From contig JAHDWA010000051.1 in NCBI GenBank assembly GCA_023382535.1, forward strand, positions 1 to 64,000: DNA of 64,000 nucleotides, given 5' to 3'. Shown here in pieces: positions 40,348 to 49,574 of this stretch. The notes beneath the pieces were generated by a model. It had not been told where the DNA came from, made no database searches, and saw nothing but the letters and a program-made list of their open reading frames with translations. The stretch is from Anaerolineae bacterium. GTDB lineage: Bacteria > Chloroflexota > Anaerolineae > 4572-78 > J111. A program made the position numbers and the translations under genes. Positions within the stretch are counted from its first letter, which is position 1. Every line of letters begins with the position of its first letter.

Positions 40348-40542
40348 ATGATCCCGTTCTACGGTGATCACGACGATGGACAGTGACGGACTCACCACTT
40401 CATCTGTTTTGGCTGCCGCAAGATGTGGCAGCCGCGCAGCCCCAAGTTTGGATTTGGCCATGTCAAGGCGGTGTGTCTTCATTGTGGTGGATTGTTTAGG
40501 AAATACGGCCCGGTCTTCCGGCCCCGTCACGGTGCAAGCTAA
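40348..40542 (+). pseudogene. Small zinc-ribbon reading frame with an internal TGA
   Basis: Read through the TGA at 40384-40386, the frame gives a 64-codon protein with ICFGCRKMW...VCLHCGGLF, two clean CxxC pairs of a zinc ribbon, ending at TAA. The first 12 codons (MIPFYGDHDDGQ) precede the TGA. It could be a pseudogene, a restart at the internal ATG (40426 region) or read-through; the sequence alone does not decide. Confidence 0.45.
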
Positions 40543-40666
40543 AAGACTGGACTGCTTTGGAGGTCAGTCTGCGCCGACGACAGTGACCTCAGGTCGACTG
40601 ATATCGGACGGGTCGTCAACACTGGCACTCATCCCAACCGATCGGTGCTGGTACGTTAAATCGAAT

Positions 40667-41075
40667 CTCTGAGCCGGGGCCGTCGCTGGCCCGAAGTGGG
40701 CCAGAGGAACTTCCCCACTCTCAGCCCTGCTACGGCAGGGCAATGACGCCTCACGAAACAGCAAGTGAGGGCGCCTCGCTGAGAGGCGAGGCGACTACAA
40801 CCGCAACAGAGAGTAGACCAGCCAGCGGCCTTCGGGCGCGGGTGATGGGTGAAAGGGTAGGGTAAGAGCCTACCAGCGGTCTTCGGTAACGAAACCGGCT
40901 GGGCGAGCGTGCGCCGGAGAGCAAGGCGAGTGGGCCGGGCCGATTTTGGTTCGGTCTCGTCGCAGCGACGACGGTGAGGCCGGGTCACACCCGGCAAGCC
41001 AGGAGTCGCCACCCATCCCAGCGAGGGGTGAGATAGATGATGGTTAAAACAGAATGGGGGGTACGCGGCTCAGAG
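40667..41075 (+). ncRNA. rnpB: RNase P RNA
   Basis: Closing P1 stem CTCTGAGCCG (40667-40676)/CGGCTCAGAG (41066-41075), then the conserved blocks in order: GAGGAA (start of CR I, ~40701), ACAGAGAGTAGACC (~40806), GGTGAAAGGGTAGGGTAAG (~40850), GGAGAGCAAG, TAGATGATGG and ACAGAA (~41049). About 409 bases, bacterial type A layout, followed by AAGTCTTTTT as likely terminator. The P4 strands are unusual: TTCCCCA pairs with TGGGGGG, where nearly all bacteria have GUCCGGG/CCCGGC. It cleaves 5' leaders from pre-tRNA. It lies just after the tRNA array and RNA ligase. Confidence 0.88.
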
Positions 41076-41138
41076 AAGTCTTTTTATCCTCACGAAGAGG
41101 GATTAAGCAGAAGCCCACAAATTGTGGAGAAAGAAACT

Positions 41139-41342
41139 ATGTATTTGGGCCAAAGTCTCCTGGATAACTTGCAGACAAGCTTCCCGGCGGCTTTCCTATC
41201 AATACCGTGGTATGTCCCGTCACTGCCCGCAGCGCAACTGAACACAGAGGTTGACGCTCTGATGGAAGCAAGCACCCAAGTCACCGGACGACCCAGTGTG
41301 GTTACGTCCGAGATAGCACATGTTCAAATTGACCTGGTTTAA
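41139..41342 (+). CDS. Small hypothetical protein between rnpB and the HNH gene
   Basis: 67 aa (MYLGQSLLDNLQTSF...). GGAGAAAG 7-14 bases upstream of the ATG is an acceptable ribosome site. No family or motif is recognised. It may be a non-coding spacer frame; confidence is low. Confidence 0.35.
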   Translation: MYLGQSLLDNLQTSFPAAFLSIPWYVPSLPAAQLNTEVDALMEASTQVTGRPSVVTSEIAHVQIDLV

Positions 41343-41414
41343 TCCCTCTTCACCCCACCGACCGGCTTTACCAAGGGGGGAAGAGGCAAAAATCCTGGAA
41401 GGAAATAAAGCGAA

Positions 41415-41942
41415 ATGGTCGGAGTTCTTCTTCTCAACGCTTCATTTGAGCCACTTTACGTCATCAGTCTTCAGCGAGCCGTTATGCTTCTGCTGGGTGA
41501 CCAGGCTTTGCCCGTTCAGGGCGAGCCTACGGCAGCCGTAATGCGCTCGCCTTCCATCTCCATTGAAATCCCTTCTGTCCTCCTGCTCAAAAAGTACGTG
41601 AATGTGCCCCGCCGTGGCGCGCGTTGGAGCAAGGCCGGAGTGTTGCAGCGGGACGGCTACCATTGTATCTATTGTGGAGTCCGGCTCGGTGACAAGCAGG
41701 CCGGTCGGGTCTTGAATCGCCAAGGTTTTAGCGTGGATCACCTAATCCCCTTGAGTCGCGGTGGTGATGACTCATGGGGGAACACCGCCGCAGCTTGTTT
41801 GCGCTGCAATGTTAAAAAAGAGGCCAGAATGCCGCATGAGGCCGGGATGAAGCTCTTGTGGGAGCCAAAGACTCCGCGCACCAGTTATCTGGTTGTTCGC
41901 GGGACTGTGCCGGTGGCCTGGAAGAAGTATATTGAGATCTAA
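41415..41942 (+). CDS. HNH endonuclease
   Basis: 175 aa. The N-terminal part (VLLLNASFEPLYVISLQRAVMLLL) is typical of a widespread group of HNH proteins. The nuclease motif follows: CIYCGVRL...FSVDHLIPLSRGGDDSWGNTAAACLRCNVKKEARMP, with both CxxC pairs, the DH and the N in place. GGAAGG precedes the ATG. It may be a stand-alone restriction-like or homing enzyme. It sits just left of the inverted-repeat-bounded unit. Confidence 0.85.
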   Translation: MVGVLLLNASFEPLYVISLQRAVMLLLGDQALPVQGEPTAAVMRSPSISIEIPSVLLLKKYVNVPRRGARWSKAGVLQRDGYHCIYCGVRLGDKQAGRVLNRQGFSVDHLIPLSRGGDDSWGNTAAACLRCNVKKEARMPHEAGMKLLWEPKTPRTSYLVVRGTVPVAWKKYIEI

Positions 41943-41965
41943 AAATCTGCGAGAAAATGTTCTTT

Positions 41966-42025
41966 GGGAAAATAGTCAGTAATTTTGTAAATAAGTTGGT
42001 AATTTTGTAAACAAGTTGGTAACAA
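41966..42025. repeat. Left terminal repeats of a putative mobile unit
   Basis: GGGAAAATAGTCAGTAATTTTG starts here, followed by a 20-base direct repeat (GTAATTTTGTAAAYAAGTTG twice, 41979-42018) and GTTGGTAACAAA. The mirror images TTTGTTACCAACTT (49109-49122) and TTGTTACCAACTATTTTCC (49164-49182) stand at the other end. Confidence 0.6.
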
Positions 42026-42134
42026 ATCCTGTCCTCAAGGCGTAGGATTCGCGGTGGACGCTCCTAATCAACATCCTCCAGTCATTATATAGCCTGTCTA
42101 AACGGAGACCTTCGCCCGGATTGGGTATCTGTCG

Positions 42135-43028
42135 ATGTCAGATAGTACGATCTGGCGGCGAGCCGAGCGCTGGGGGGAAGGATTTAGGCAGATTGAAAAA
42201 GAACGTCAAGCAGCAGCCAATCGAGTGGCCCAGTTGGGAGAGGTGGGAGCGCCCCCGGTTAAAGTGGTGGAGCGAATGGGGGTGGGGATCGATGGGGCTA
42301 AAGTCCATATTCGACGGGAAGGCTGGAAAGAACTGAAAGTCGGTTGTGTCTTTGACATTGAGGTTTGGCTAATTTTTGACCCGGACACCAAGGAACATCT
42401 GGAACAAGGGCATGCGCTCAACAACAGTTATGTGGCTCATCTGGGCGGCCCGGAAAGGTTTGGCCAACTGCTATGGGCGGTAGCTCAACAGCGAGGCTGG
42501 GAGCAGCCCTATGAAACTCAAGCCCTGGGTGATGGTGCCCCCTGGATTTGGAACTTGGTCAATTTTCACTTTTATGACAGCCGGCAAAGCGTTGATTACT
42601 ACCATGCCACCGAGCATCTCCACCATGCCGCCGACCTGCTTTATCCGACCAACCCGGAAGCGGCGCAACGCTGGCTCAACCGCAATGAAACCCGCTTGTT
42701 CCAGGGACACACTGACCAAATTGCTTCTAACTTGGCTCAAGCCGCCTCCAGTCACACCCAACGCCATAAAGACCTGCGCACTGAAGCCGACTATTTCGGC
42801 AAACACAAACGCCGCATGCAATATCTGGAATTCCGAGAAGAGGGCTATCCGATTGGCTCCGGCATGGTCGAAAGTGAGGCCAAGCAATTTAAGGCCCGCT
42901 TCTGTGGCCCGGGTATGCGCTGGAGCCGGGAGAGGGCGGAATGGCTCATTCCCATTCGGGCCGCCATTATGAGCCATCAATTTGATATGCTTTGGCCTAT
43001 TGTTTATAACTTGCCCCAAAACTGCTAA
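42135..43028 (+). pseudogene. ISKra4-family transposase, N-terminally truncated
   Basis: 297 codons. Matches to ISKra4 transposases: STIWRRAERWGE, GVGIDGAKVHIRREGWKELKVGCVFDIE (first catalytic Asp region), ALGDGAPWIWNL (second Asp), YHATEHLHHAADLLY and YPIGSGMVESEAKQFKARFCGPGMRWSRERAE (final Glu). Full-length members have roughly another 100 or more residues before this start. The in-frame stop at 42099 and lack of coding signal upstream show that they are missing here. The stop codon overlaps that of the convergent IS110 transposase. Confidence 0.75.
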
Positions 43029-44402
43029 GAAACCATGCTTTGAGCGACGAGTGGTTCTACCCGTAAACCGAGACGATGGGCTTGACGTTGAAGATTCCTA
43101 ACCATGCGGTCCCGGTGTTTTTGCTCATAGCCTTCCACTCCGACATCTCGATAAGCAGTCTTGTTCTTTAACATAAAGTGGATAATCCGTGCCAATTTGT
43201 GAGCAGCGGCCAGGTTTGTTTTTCCGGACCGTGTTTGGCCCGCATGTGGCGATAGTAGGCTCCTAAAGCGCTTTGGCTGCGGTTCAAGCCTTGGGCAGCC
43301 ATGCGCAAGGCCTGGGCGGCCCGATTTTGTGTTTTGCGTCGCCCCCGCTTTTTAACCTTACCCCCCGTCACCTGATTGTTAGGACATACCCCGAGCCAGG
43401 AGGTGAAGTGTTTGACGGTCGGCCATTTACTCATATCCAGACCGATTTCGGAGATGACTGTTTGCACCGTTAGCCCACTGATGCCATCAATTTGGGTCAG
43501 GTCGACCCCGGTCAACTGGTACAATTCGATCCGAACATCAAAGAGTGGTTCATTACCCCTGGGCTTGCGTCGGCCTCGCCGGGATGGGGGCGGGGGGCAT
43601 TGGGCCAGATCAATCACCGGCTTGAAGCTGGTATATTTGGCTTCAATTTCCTCATCACACTGCCGCATCTGTTGGGTATAGAATTCAACTAAGGCCAGGG
43701 CCTGTTTGAGGGCAAACAGATGTTCCTCTTGATAATGACCGGCTAACGCTTTGGCAATGTCCGCTTCCGTATGTTTACATTCCGGTTGCCGGTATTTGGC
43801 CAATTGGTGGGGGTCTCGTTCGCCCTCCAAAATAGTCTTGATAATCGCCAAACCAGTGACGCCGGTGATGTCCCTGACCACATTGGTCAGCTTCAGGTTC
43901 ATCTGTTGTAAGGCTTTTTGCATATGCTGGATGTGGGCCGAATGGTACCGGATCAGCTGTCGCGATGACGCACGAGGGCCCGTAAGGCCACCATCTCTTC
44001 GGTTGGGCGAAAGGAGGCTTGCAACAACCCATAGGTGTGCAACTGCTGGATCCACTGACAATCCAACACATCACTCTTTTTGCCAGGCACATTCTTGATA
44101 TGGCGGGCATTGATTAAGTTGACCTCAAAGCCTCGGTCGACCAAGATCTCATACACCGGGATCCAATACACCCCGGTTGACTCCATTGCCACCGTCGTCA
44201 CCCCGCACTTCTCTAACCAATCAGCCAGCGCGTGCAAATCGACCGTGAAAGTCCTAAAACTCAGCACGGATTCCGTATCTCGACTTTCCGGCACACAGAC
44301 GTAGATCTCATCATCCCCGATGTCTAATCCGGCCGCATTCAGATTGATTTGTTTCAAACTATTCAAGCTAACGACGGGTTGCTTTTTCCTTTGCTTACTC
44401 AT
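43025..44402 (-). pseudogene. IS110-family transposase with two frameshifts
   Basis: N-terminal RuvC-like DEDD domain in the frame starting at 44402 (AGLDIGDDEIYVCVPE, VAMESTGVYWIPVYEIL, KKSDVLDCQWIQQLHTYGLL). The reading continues after a shift near 43960 (HIQHMQKALQQMNLKL...TQIDGISGLTVQTVISEIG, the Tnp_20 domain with SWLGVCPNN). A second shift near 43205 moves to the true end (LARIIHFMLKNKTAYRDVG...). Both shifts would inactivate it unless the assembly is wrong. IS110 transposases use a bridge RNA encoded in the flanking non-coding end. Confidence 0.85.
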
Positions 44403-44758
44403 TCTAAACGTCTCTCCTTATTTTACGCTTTGACGTTTAGACCCGACTATGTTGTTTGAAGGTAAACTGCTAAACGAGGTCGCAATGCCATCAATGCACA
44501 ATTCACTCATAATCGGAACTACACTGAAATACGGGCTACTGGAGCACCATTTTTTTGACGGTCGTAACTGTCTAAACGCCACTCCTTATTGTACCTCAGT
44601 GGGCAAATCCGGTTTCTTTTTTGTACGGACCACCTTCGGTGGTGGCCTCCCTGAAATACTCCCTCTCAAAAATTGCCCATTGACCGGCAACCCGACTGTC
44701 GGGTATAATACATTCAAAATTTCCCCTCATTGTGCCACCTCATTGATACAAAGCGTAT
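44403..44758. other. IS110 5' flank and upstream region of the nSTAND gene
   Basis: No gene. A perfect inverted repeat TCTAAACGTC/GACGTTTAGA is at 44403-44412 and 44432-44441, and GTCTAAACG recurs at 44569. In IS110 elements this side holds the bridge RNA, so the hairpin may belong to it (inference). The last 60 bases lead to the start of the large ATPase. Confidence 0.45.
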
Positions 44759-47700
44759 ATGGATGATAAACTGCCAGCCAAAAATCGTAATTACAATCTC
44801 AGAAATATCCGCGCCCTTCTCATCAAAGGCTTCAGCGATGAGGAATTACGCAATCTATGTTTCGATATACCTGATTTCAAACCTGTCTATCACCAATTAG
44901 CTCAAAATAGCGGCAAAACGGAAATTGTGAGCCGGTTGTTGGCTCATGCGGAACAAACCTTCCAACTTGATCAACTCCTGGTCTTGGCTCAGGAGGCCAA
45001 CCCTGCCGGTTACGAAGCCCACCAACCTTACTTTGTTGATGCTTCTGTTTCTGACTCTCCCTACCTGGGTATGCAGTATTTCGATGTTAATGATGCCGAC
45101 CGTTTCTTTGGTCGGGAGCACCTGACGGCCAAGTTGGTGAGCTACTTACAAGAGCGTCGTTTTTTAGCTGTCATCGGCGCATCGGGTAGCGGCAAATCAT
45201 CGGTGGTTCGAGCTGGACTCATTCCTGCCCTCAGTCGAGAGCAGCCATTGGCCGATGGTACCTTCCCGCCTGAAGACAGCTTTCGTTGGCCTGTTCATAT
45301 TATTGCACCTACGGCTCATCCCCTTGAAGCTTTGGCGACTTCTCTGACCCGTGACTCTGAGTCTGTCACCGCAACAGCCACCCTGATGGATGATCTCAAA
45401 ACCGATGCTCGTAGTCTGCATCTTTATGCCGTTAAACTCTTGCAGCGTACTGCGCCTAAATCTACTAAACTGTTCCTGTTAGTTGACCAATTTGAAGAAC
45501 TATTCACGCTTTGCCGTGATGAGACAGAACGCCGTACCTTCATTGATAACTTGCTGACCGCTGCCGGTCTTTCCTCGTCCGGGACAAATGATGGACCTAC
45601 GATTGTTGTCATCACGCTGCGGGCCGATTTCTACCATCACTGCGCCCAATATAATACTCTGCGCGAAGCCCTAGCCCGTTATCAGGAATATATTGGCCCT
45701 ATGAGCGCCGATGAATTGCGCCAGGCTATTGAGCACCCGGCCCAAAGATCAGGCTACGAGTTTGAGCCAAGCCTGGTTGACCTGTTGCTGCGCGAGGTAG
45801 GCGATGAGCCGGGAACCTTACCTCTCCTATCCCATGCCTTATTGGAGACATGGCAACGGCGGCGGGGGCGGACTCTCACTTTTGCCGGTTACCACGAGTC
45901 GGGCGGGGTGCGCGGAGCTATCGCCAAAACTGCTGAAACTGTTTACAACCAACGCCTGACTCCAGCACAACAAGAGATTGCCAAACGAGTCTTTCTGAGT
46001 GTAACTGAGTTGGGTGAAGGCACTCAGGATACGCGCCGCCGGGCTACCCAGGTAGAACTTATCCCCGAGCCAACAGAAGCACCTTTAGTTGAAACTGTTC
46101 TAAAAACATTAGCTGATGCTCGATTGGTTACTACCGGAGAAGGGACTGTTGAAGTCGCTCATGAAGCGCTCATCCGCGAGTGGCCCACCTTGCGGCGCTG
46201 GCTCGATGAGAACCGGCAGAGTCTCCAAATCCATCGCCAACTGGCCGAAGATGCACTAGAGTGGGATAAAAACAACCGGGATGAAGGTTATATCTACAGA
46301 GGCAAACGCCTGACCGATGTAGAGAAATGGGTTGCTGAGCATGCAAACGAATTGACCACGCTTGAACGGGCCTTCATAGCGGCCAGCAAGCAAACCCGGC
46401 CCTTCTGGGCCGATTTGTCGAAACGTCCTCCCAAAACATTAAAGCAGTTAGCTTTCATTTATCTCATTTTGTGGCTGCTAATTCTTGTTTTTAGCTTTAT
46501 TAGTTTCGGTATTAACTTCGGTTTTGCAGCACTTGAATTGAGTTGGTTTTCAATTCTGGCTGGAGCAGTCGGTAGTTTGGCAAATATTGGGTATCAACTT
46601 TACCGCCGTGAGCGGCTGAAGGTGGAATTTGATTTTCCTTACATGGCATCTATCTTAGTCCAACCGTTTATTGGTCTTGCTTTAAGTATGGGGATTTATT
46701 TAGTTACAATTGTGAGTTTACTGCTGATCGACAAATTTGATTGGGTCACCAGCGCTCCCCTGGTTGGACTCATGATAACAGCCAGCGGCTTTACAGGCTT
46801 CTACCAGCGTTATGTATCTAGTTTAGTTTTACCCCAAATAAATACAGCTGAGGAGGCCAATAGGGATGATCTGATTGAGACGGCTGGGACGATATCATTT
46901 GCTGATGAACCGGCAAGGGACTATTTGCACCCGGCTAAAAGTTTATCACCCAGGGTACTTATCGGGGGGGGAGTTGTTTATGCCGTAATTTGGTTGATCG
47001 TGTTGATTGGCGCCTTTATCTTTGGTGCTATTATCTTTGCTAAAGAAATGAACAATATAAGTTCCTCTTTGGCTGGTCAGTCTGGAGGCTTGGAGGTTTT
47101 GTTTGGGGCGTGGTCTCCAATGCTAGCTGGCGGAATGGGAGGTACAATTAGCATTCTGTGGTATCTTTATCACTGGAAAAGGATGGGACAATTAGTTGAA
47201 AGGTCTTATATCTTAGCTATTTTAGTACAGCCCATTATTGGCCTTTTCTTTGGGCTGATAATCTACTTGGCTTTAGGAATTTTATTAACAACTAGGAGCT
47301 CAGATACTTTATTCTCACCCACTACTATGGTGATCCTGTTTATCCTGTCTGGACTGGCCGGCTTCCGCCAGCAATTCGTGGGACGACAGTTGGCGGGCAT
47401 TGAGGAAGTCGAAGAAATCTATCAAGGTAATCATCATTCTCCAGCGCTAATAGGAGGAAAAGGGGATGGGTTGGAGTGGGGTTTGTTCATTTTTATTTAT
47501 GCCTTGATATGGTTGATTGTGTTTATTGGAGCTTTAATCTTTACCGGAAATATAAATAATGATATACAGTCTTTGGCTGGACAGTCCGGAGGCTTGGCGG
47601 CTGCGAGTTCAGCCTGGTACTCGATGCTAATTGGTGGAGTAGCTGGTGCAATTTATATTTTATTTAGCCTGTGCCACTGGGGTACGCTGAAGCGTTCAGT

Positions 47701-49018
47701 GGATTTTTATGATGTCATGTCTATCCTGGTACTGCCCATTCTTGGTTTATTTTTTGGATTAATCACTCATTTAGCCGTAATATCTGCTTTCTTGACCTTT
47801 AATGTTGCTGGAGCTGTTTCCATAAATACCGTTATGATATCTCTTCTACTCAGTGGTATAGCCGGCTTCCGTCAACAACGAATCGGTCTATGGGTGTTTG
47901 GAGCAAAAGGGATAACTGACACCAATTTTGGTGAAGTTTCCATGGCTAAACAAGAAACTGGAGTTGTCAATAGCCGGAAATTACAGCGTAAATCATCCCT
48001 TTTGGCCCTACTTACTTTTGGGTATGCTGTGATATGGTTGATTGTCTTTATTGCCGGCATAGTTTTTACTGGGAATATAAATTCGGCTATACAAAACCTT
48101 TCTGGACAATCAGGGGCCCTTGCAGCTATGGATGCAGCTTGGTATTCGGCACTGTACGGTGGAATCGGCAGCATCACAAGCATTTTGTTTGGACTATATC
48201 AGAAGGGTAAGATAAAAGAATTGTTTAACTATTCCGATTTTTTGATTGCCCTGACGCAACCAATCAATGGTTTTTTCCTGGCGGCAGTGGCGCATTTAAC
48301 TATAACAATTTTCTTCTTGACTTTCAATGCGTCTGGGGCAACAAGTCAATTCACGGTTATTCTACAAGTGATAGTCGGCTGGCTGGTGGGGCTTCGGCAG
48401 TGGCAGGTGGGAATACGTTTGGCCAGAATCGAGGCTGTGGGAAAAGCATACTTAGATAGAAGGTTGTCTGCTGTCACTCCAAGTAATGCCGCCATTAGTA
48501 AGTGGAATTTGCAATCAGGGCAGGTTGGGTGGAGTTTGTTTATCTTTGTCTATGGTCTGATTTGGTTGATTGTGTTTATTGGAGCCATAATCTTTGTTGG
48601 GAATTTAGCTATCTTTGTGCAACCGTTGGTTAGTCAATCGGATATCTGGAGGATTATGGTGGGGGCAATATGGTATTCCGCACTGTGGGGGGGAATTGGG
48701 AGTGTGGTCAGTTCGTTGTTTAGCCTCTATGGTGTAAGAGAGACTCGCAGAAAGTCTACCTTTCAGTCTATCCGTTTTAGCTTATTGCAGCCCATTTTGG
48801 GCTTTCTTTTTGGGGCGGCAAGTCACTTTGTTGTTGTAGTGGTGTTCTTGTTCTTATTCGACACATCAGCAGTCTTTTCGCAAATGTTTGTGATTATGCA
48901 GCTAGTAGTTGCCTGGCTGGCCGGTTTGTTACAGCGTTTTGTTTGGCCATTTGGGGCTATGTCCGGGGCACCGCTACCCTCTGAAAAAACTATCTTGACT
49001 CCTCAATCAGCCAACTAA
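44759..49018 (+). CDS. nSTAND ATPase with five tandem membrane repeats
   Basis: 1419 aa. Residues ~10-75 look like an effector-associated (EAD/DEATH-like) adaptor (LRNIRALLIKGFSDEELRNLCFD). Residues ~115-400 are an nSTAND1 NTPase: FFGREHLTAKLVSYL, Walker A GASGSGKSS, Walker B LLLVDQFEELFTL. A winged-helix part follows to ~550. From ~562 to the end, five repeats of ~172-178 residues each have about four membrane helices (for example YALIWLIVFIGALIF, AWYSMLIGGVAGAIYILFSL, ILGLFFGLITHLAV, LLLSGIAGFRQ), giving about 20 helices. STAND proteins usually sense invaders and trigger cell death; a membrane effector of this form suggests defence. The role is inference. Confidence 0.8.
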   Translation: MDDKLPAKNRNYNLRNIRALLIKGFSDEELRNLCFDIPDFKPVYHQLAQNSGKTEIVSRLLAHAEQTFQLDQLLVLAQEANPAGYEAHQPYFVDASVSDSPYLGMQYFDVNDADRFFGREHLTAKLVSYLQERRFLAVIGASGSGKSSVVRAGLIPALSREQPLADGTFPPEDSFRWPVHIIAPTAHPLEALATSLTRDSESVTATATLMDDLKTDARSLHLYAVKLLQRTAPKSTKLFLLVDQFEELFTLCRDETERRTFIDNLLTAAGLSSSGTNDGPTIVVITLRADFYHHCAQYNTLREALARYQEYIGPMSADELRQAIEHPAQRSGYEFEPSLVDLLLREVGDEPGTLPLLSHALLETWQRRRGRTLTFAGYHESGGVRGAIAKTAETVYNQRLTPAQQEIAKRVFLSVTELGEGTQDTRRRATQVELIPEPTEAPLVETVLKTLADARLVTTGEGTVEVAHEALIREWPTLRRWLDENRQSLQIHRQLAEDALEWDKNNRDEGYIYRGKRLTDVEKWVAEHANELTTLERAFIAASKQTRPFWADLSKRPPKTLKQLAFIYLILWLLILVFSFISFGINFGFAALELSWFSILAGAVGSLANIGYQLYRRERLKVEFDFPYMASILVQPFIGLALSMGIYLVTIVSLLLIDKFDWVTSAPLVGLMITASGFTGFYQRYVSSLVLPQINTAEEANRDDLIETAGTISFADEPARDYLHPAKSLSPRVLIGGGVVYAVIWLIVLIGAFIFGAIIFAKEMNNISSSLAGQSGGLEVLFGAWSPMLAGGMGGTISILWYLYHWKRMGQLVERSYILAILVQPIIGLFFGLIIYLALGILLTTRSSDTLFSPTTMVILFILSGLAGFRQQFVGRQLAGIEEVEEIYQGNHHSPALIGGKGDGLEWGLFIFIYALIWLIVFIGALIFTGNINNDIQSLAGQSGGLAAASSAWYSMLIGGVAGAIYILFSLCHWGTLKRSVDFYDVMSILVLPILGLFFGLITHLAVISAFLTFNVAGAVSINTVMISLLLSGIAGFRQQRIGLWVFGAKGITDTNFGEVSMAKQETGVVNSRKLQRKSSLLALLTFGYAVIWLIVFIAGIVFTGNINSAIQNLSGQSGALAAMDAAWYSALYGGIGSITSILFGLYQKGKIKELFNYSDFLIALTQPINGFFLAAVAHLTITIFFLTFNASGATSQFTVILQVIVGWLVGLRQWQVGIRLARIEAVGKAYLDRRLSAVTPSNAAISKWNLQSGQVGWSLFIFVYGLIWLIVFIGAIIFVGNLAIFVQPLVSQSDIWRIMVGAIWYSALWGGIGSVVSSLFSLYGVRETRRKSTFQSIRFSLLQPILGFLFGAASHFVVVVVFLFLFDTSAVFSQMFVIMQLVVAWLAGLLQRFVWPFGAMSGAPLPSEKTILTPQSAN

Positions 49019-49108
49019 TCTAAACCATCCCCAAAATAGTCGCCTCAAATTATTTTTGCCTAACTTAATTCCCCAAAAAATAACGGGTTTTGATACCTCA
49101 AGCTAAAA

Positions 49109-49182
49109 TTTGTTACCAACTTACCCTAAAAATGAGACCAAAAATGCCTCAAAAAAGTCCCTTTTGTTACCAACTATTTTCC
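49109..49182. repeat. Right terminal repeats of the putative mobile unit
   Basis: TTTGTTACCAACTT (49109-49122) and TTGTTACCAACTATTTTCC (49164-49182) are inverted copies of the sequences at 41966-42025. The outermost GGAAAATAGT matches the left end in inverted orientation. Confidence 0.6.
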
Positions 49183-49194
49183 TTCGGAACAGAA

Positions 49195-49236
49195 AAGAGC
49201 CTTGAGTTAAAAATACTCAAGGCTCTTTTGTTTGAT
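49195..49236 (+). terminator. Strong Rho-independent terminator
   Basis: AAGAGCCTTGAGT/ACTCAAGGCTCTT perfect 13 bp stem around a 7-base loop, then TTGTTT. It lies just outside the right repeats, 180 bases after the nSTAND gene. Confidence 0.8.
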
Positions 49237-49290
49237 TGCCTGATCCTCTAATGTTCTCCCATAAATGAAATTTGCCGCCAATGTTTTCAA

Positions 49291-49470
49291 CACTGTAAAT
49301 TTATCTTGTTTACAGTGTTGACAAAATCTAAAAAACCGTGTTATAATGAGGATAATCCCCAAAATATTTTTAGATTAAACTCTTCTTAGCCCTGCCTAAC
49401 AAAGCCAAACATTACAGTTAAGGTAAACGCCTGCGGCCCGCGTGAGCATTTATTGCAATCACGTGGGCCG
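49291..49470 (+). promoter_or_regulatory. Promoter with operator and structured leader upstream of the 49575 gene
   Basis: Inverted repeat CACTGTAAA/TTTACAGTG (49291-49299 and 49309-49317) abuts TTGACA (49318-49323); after an 18 bp spacer comes TATAAT (49342-49347). A strong hairpin CGGCCCGCGTGA/TCACGTGGGCCG (49434-49470) follows in the leader. The same TTTACA-TGTTGAC arrangement is seen at 30494-30508, so a shared repressor is possible. Confidence 0.65.
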
Positions 49471-49574
49471 TCTGCTTATAGTTTAAAATTCAAAAAGCTC
49501 TGGCAAAGTAGCGCTCGCCAGAGCAGGGACAGCGAACCATCCTGAATAGCTGATTATGACAGAAAGGACTAATC

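Noticed and set aside
41037..41138. First part of a forward frame from 41037
   Set aside because: It lies in the 3' part of the RNase P RNA; only the portion from the ATG at 41139 is kept as a weak possible gene.
41966..42025. CRISPR array
   Set aside because: Only two full direct copies of a 20-base unit with no unique spacers, and inverted copies stand 7 kb away; they fit transposon ends instead. No cas genes are present in the window.
44449..44766. Forward frame upstream of the nSTAND gene
   Set aside because: It lies in the IS110 flank, lacks a ribosome site and has no recognisable domain.
41966..49182. Tn7-like or CRISPR-associated transposon
   Set aside because: Multiple end repeats are reminiscent, but no TnsA, TnsB, TnsC or TniQ homologue is encoded inside.
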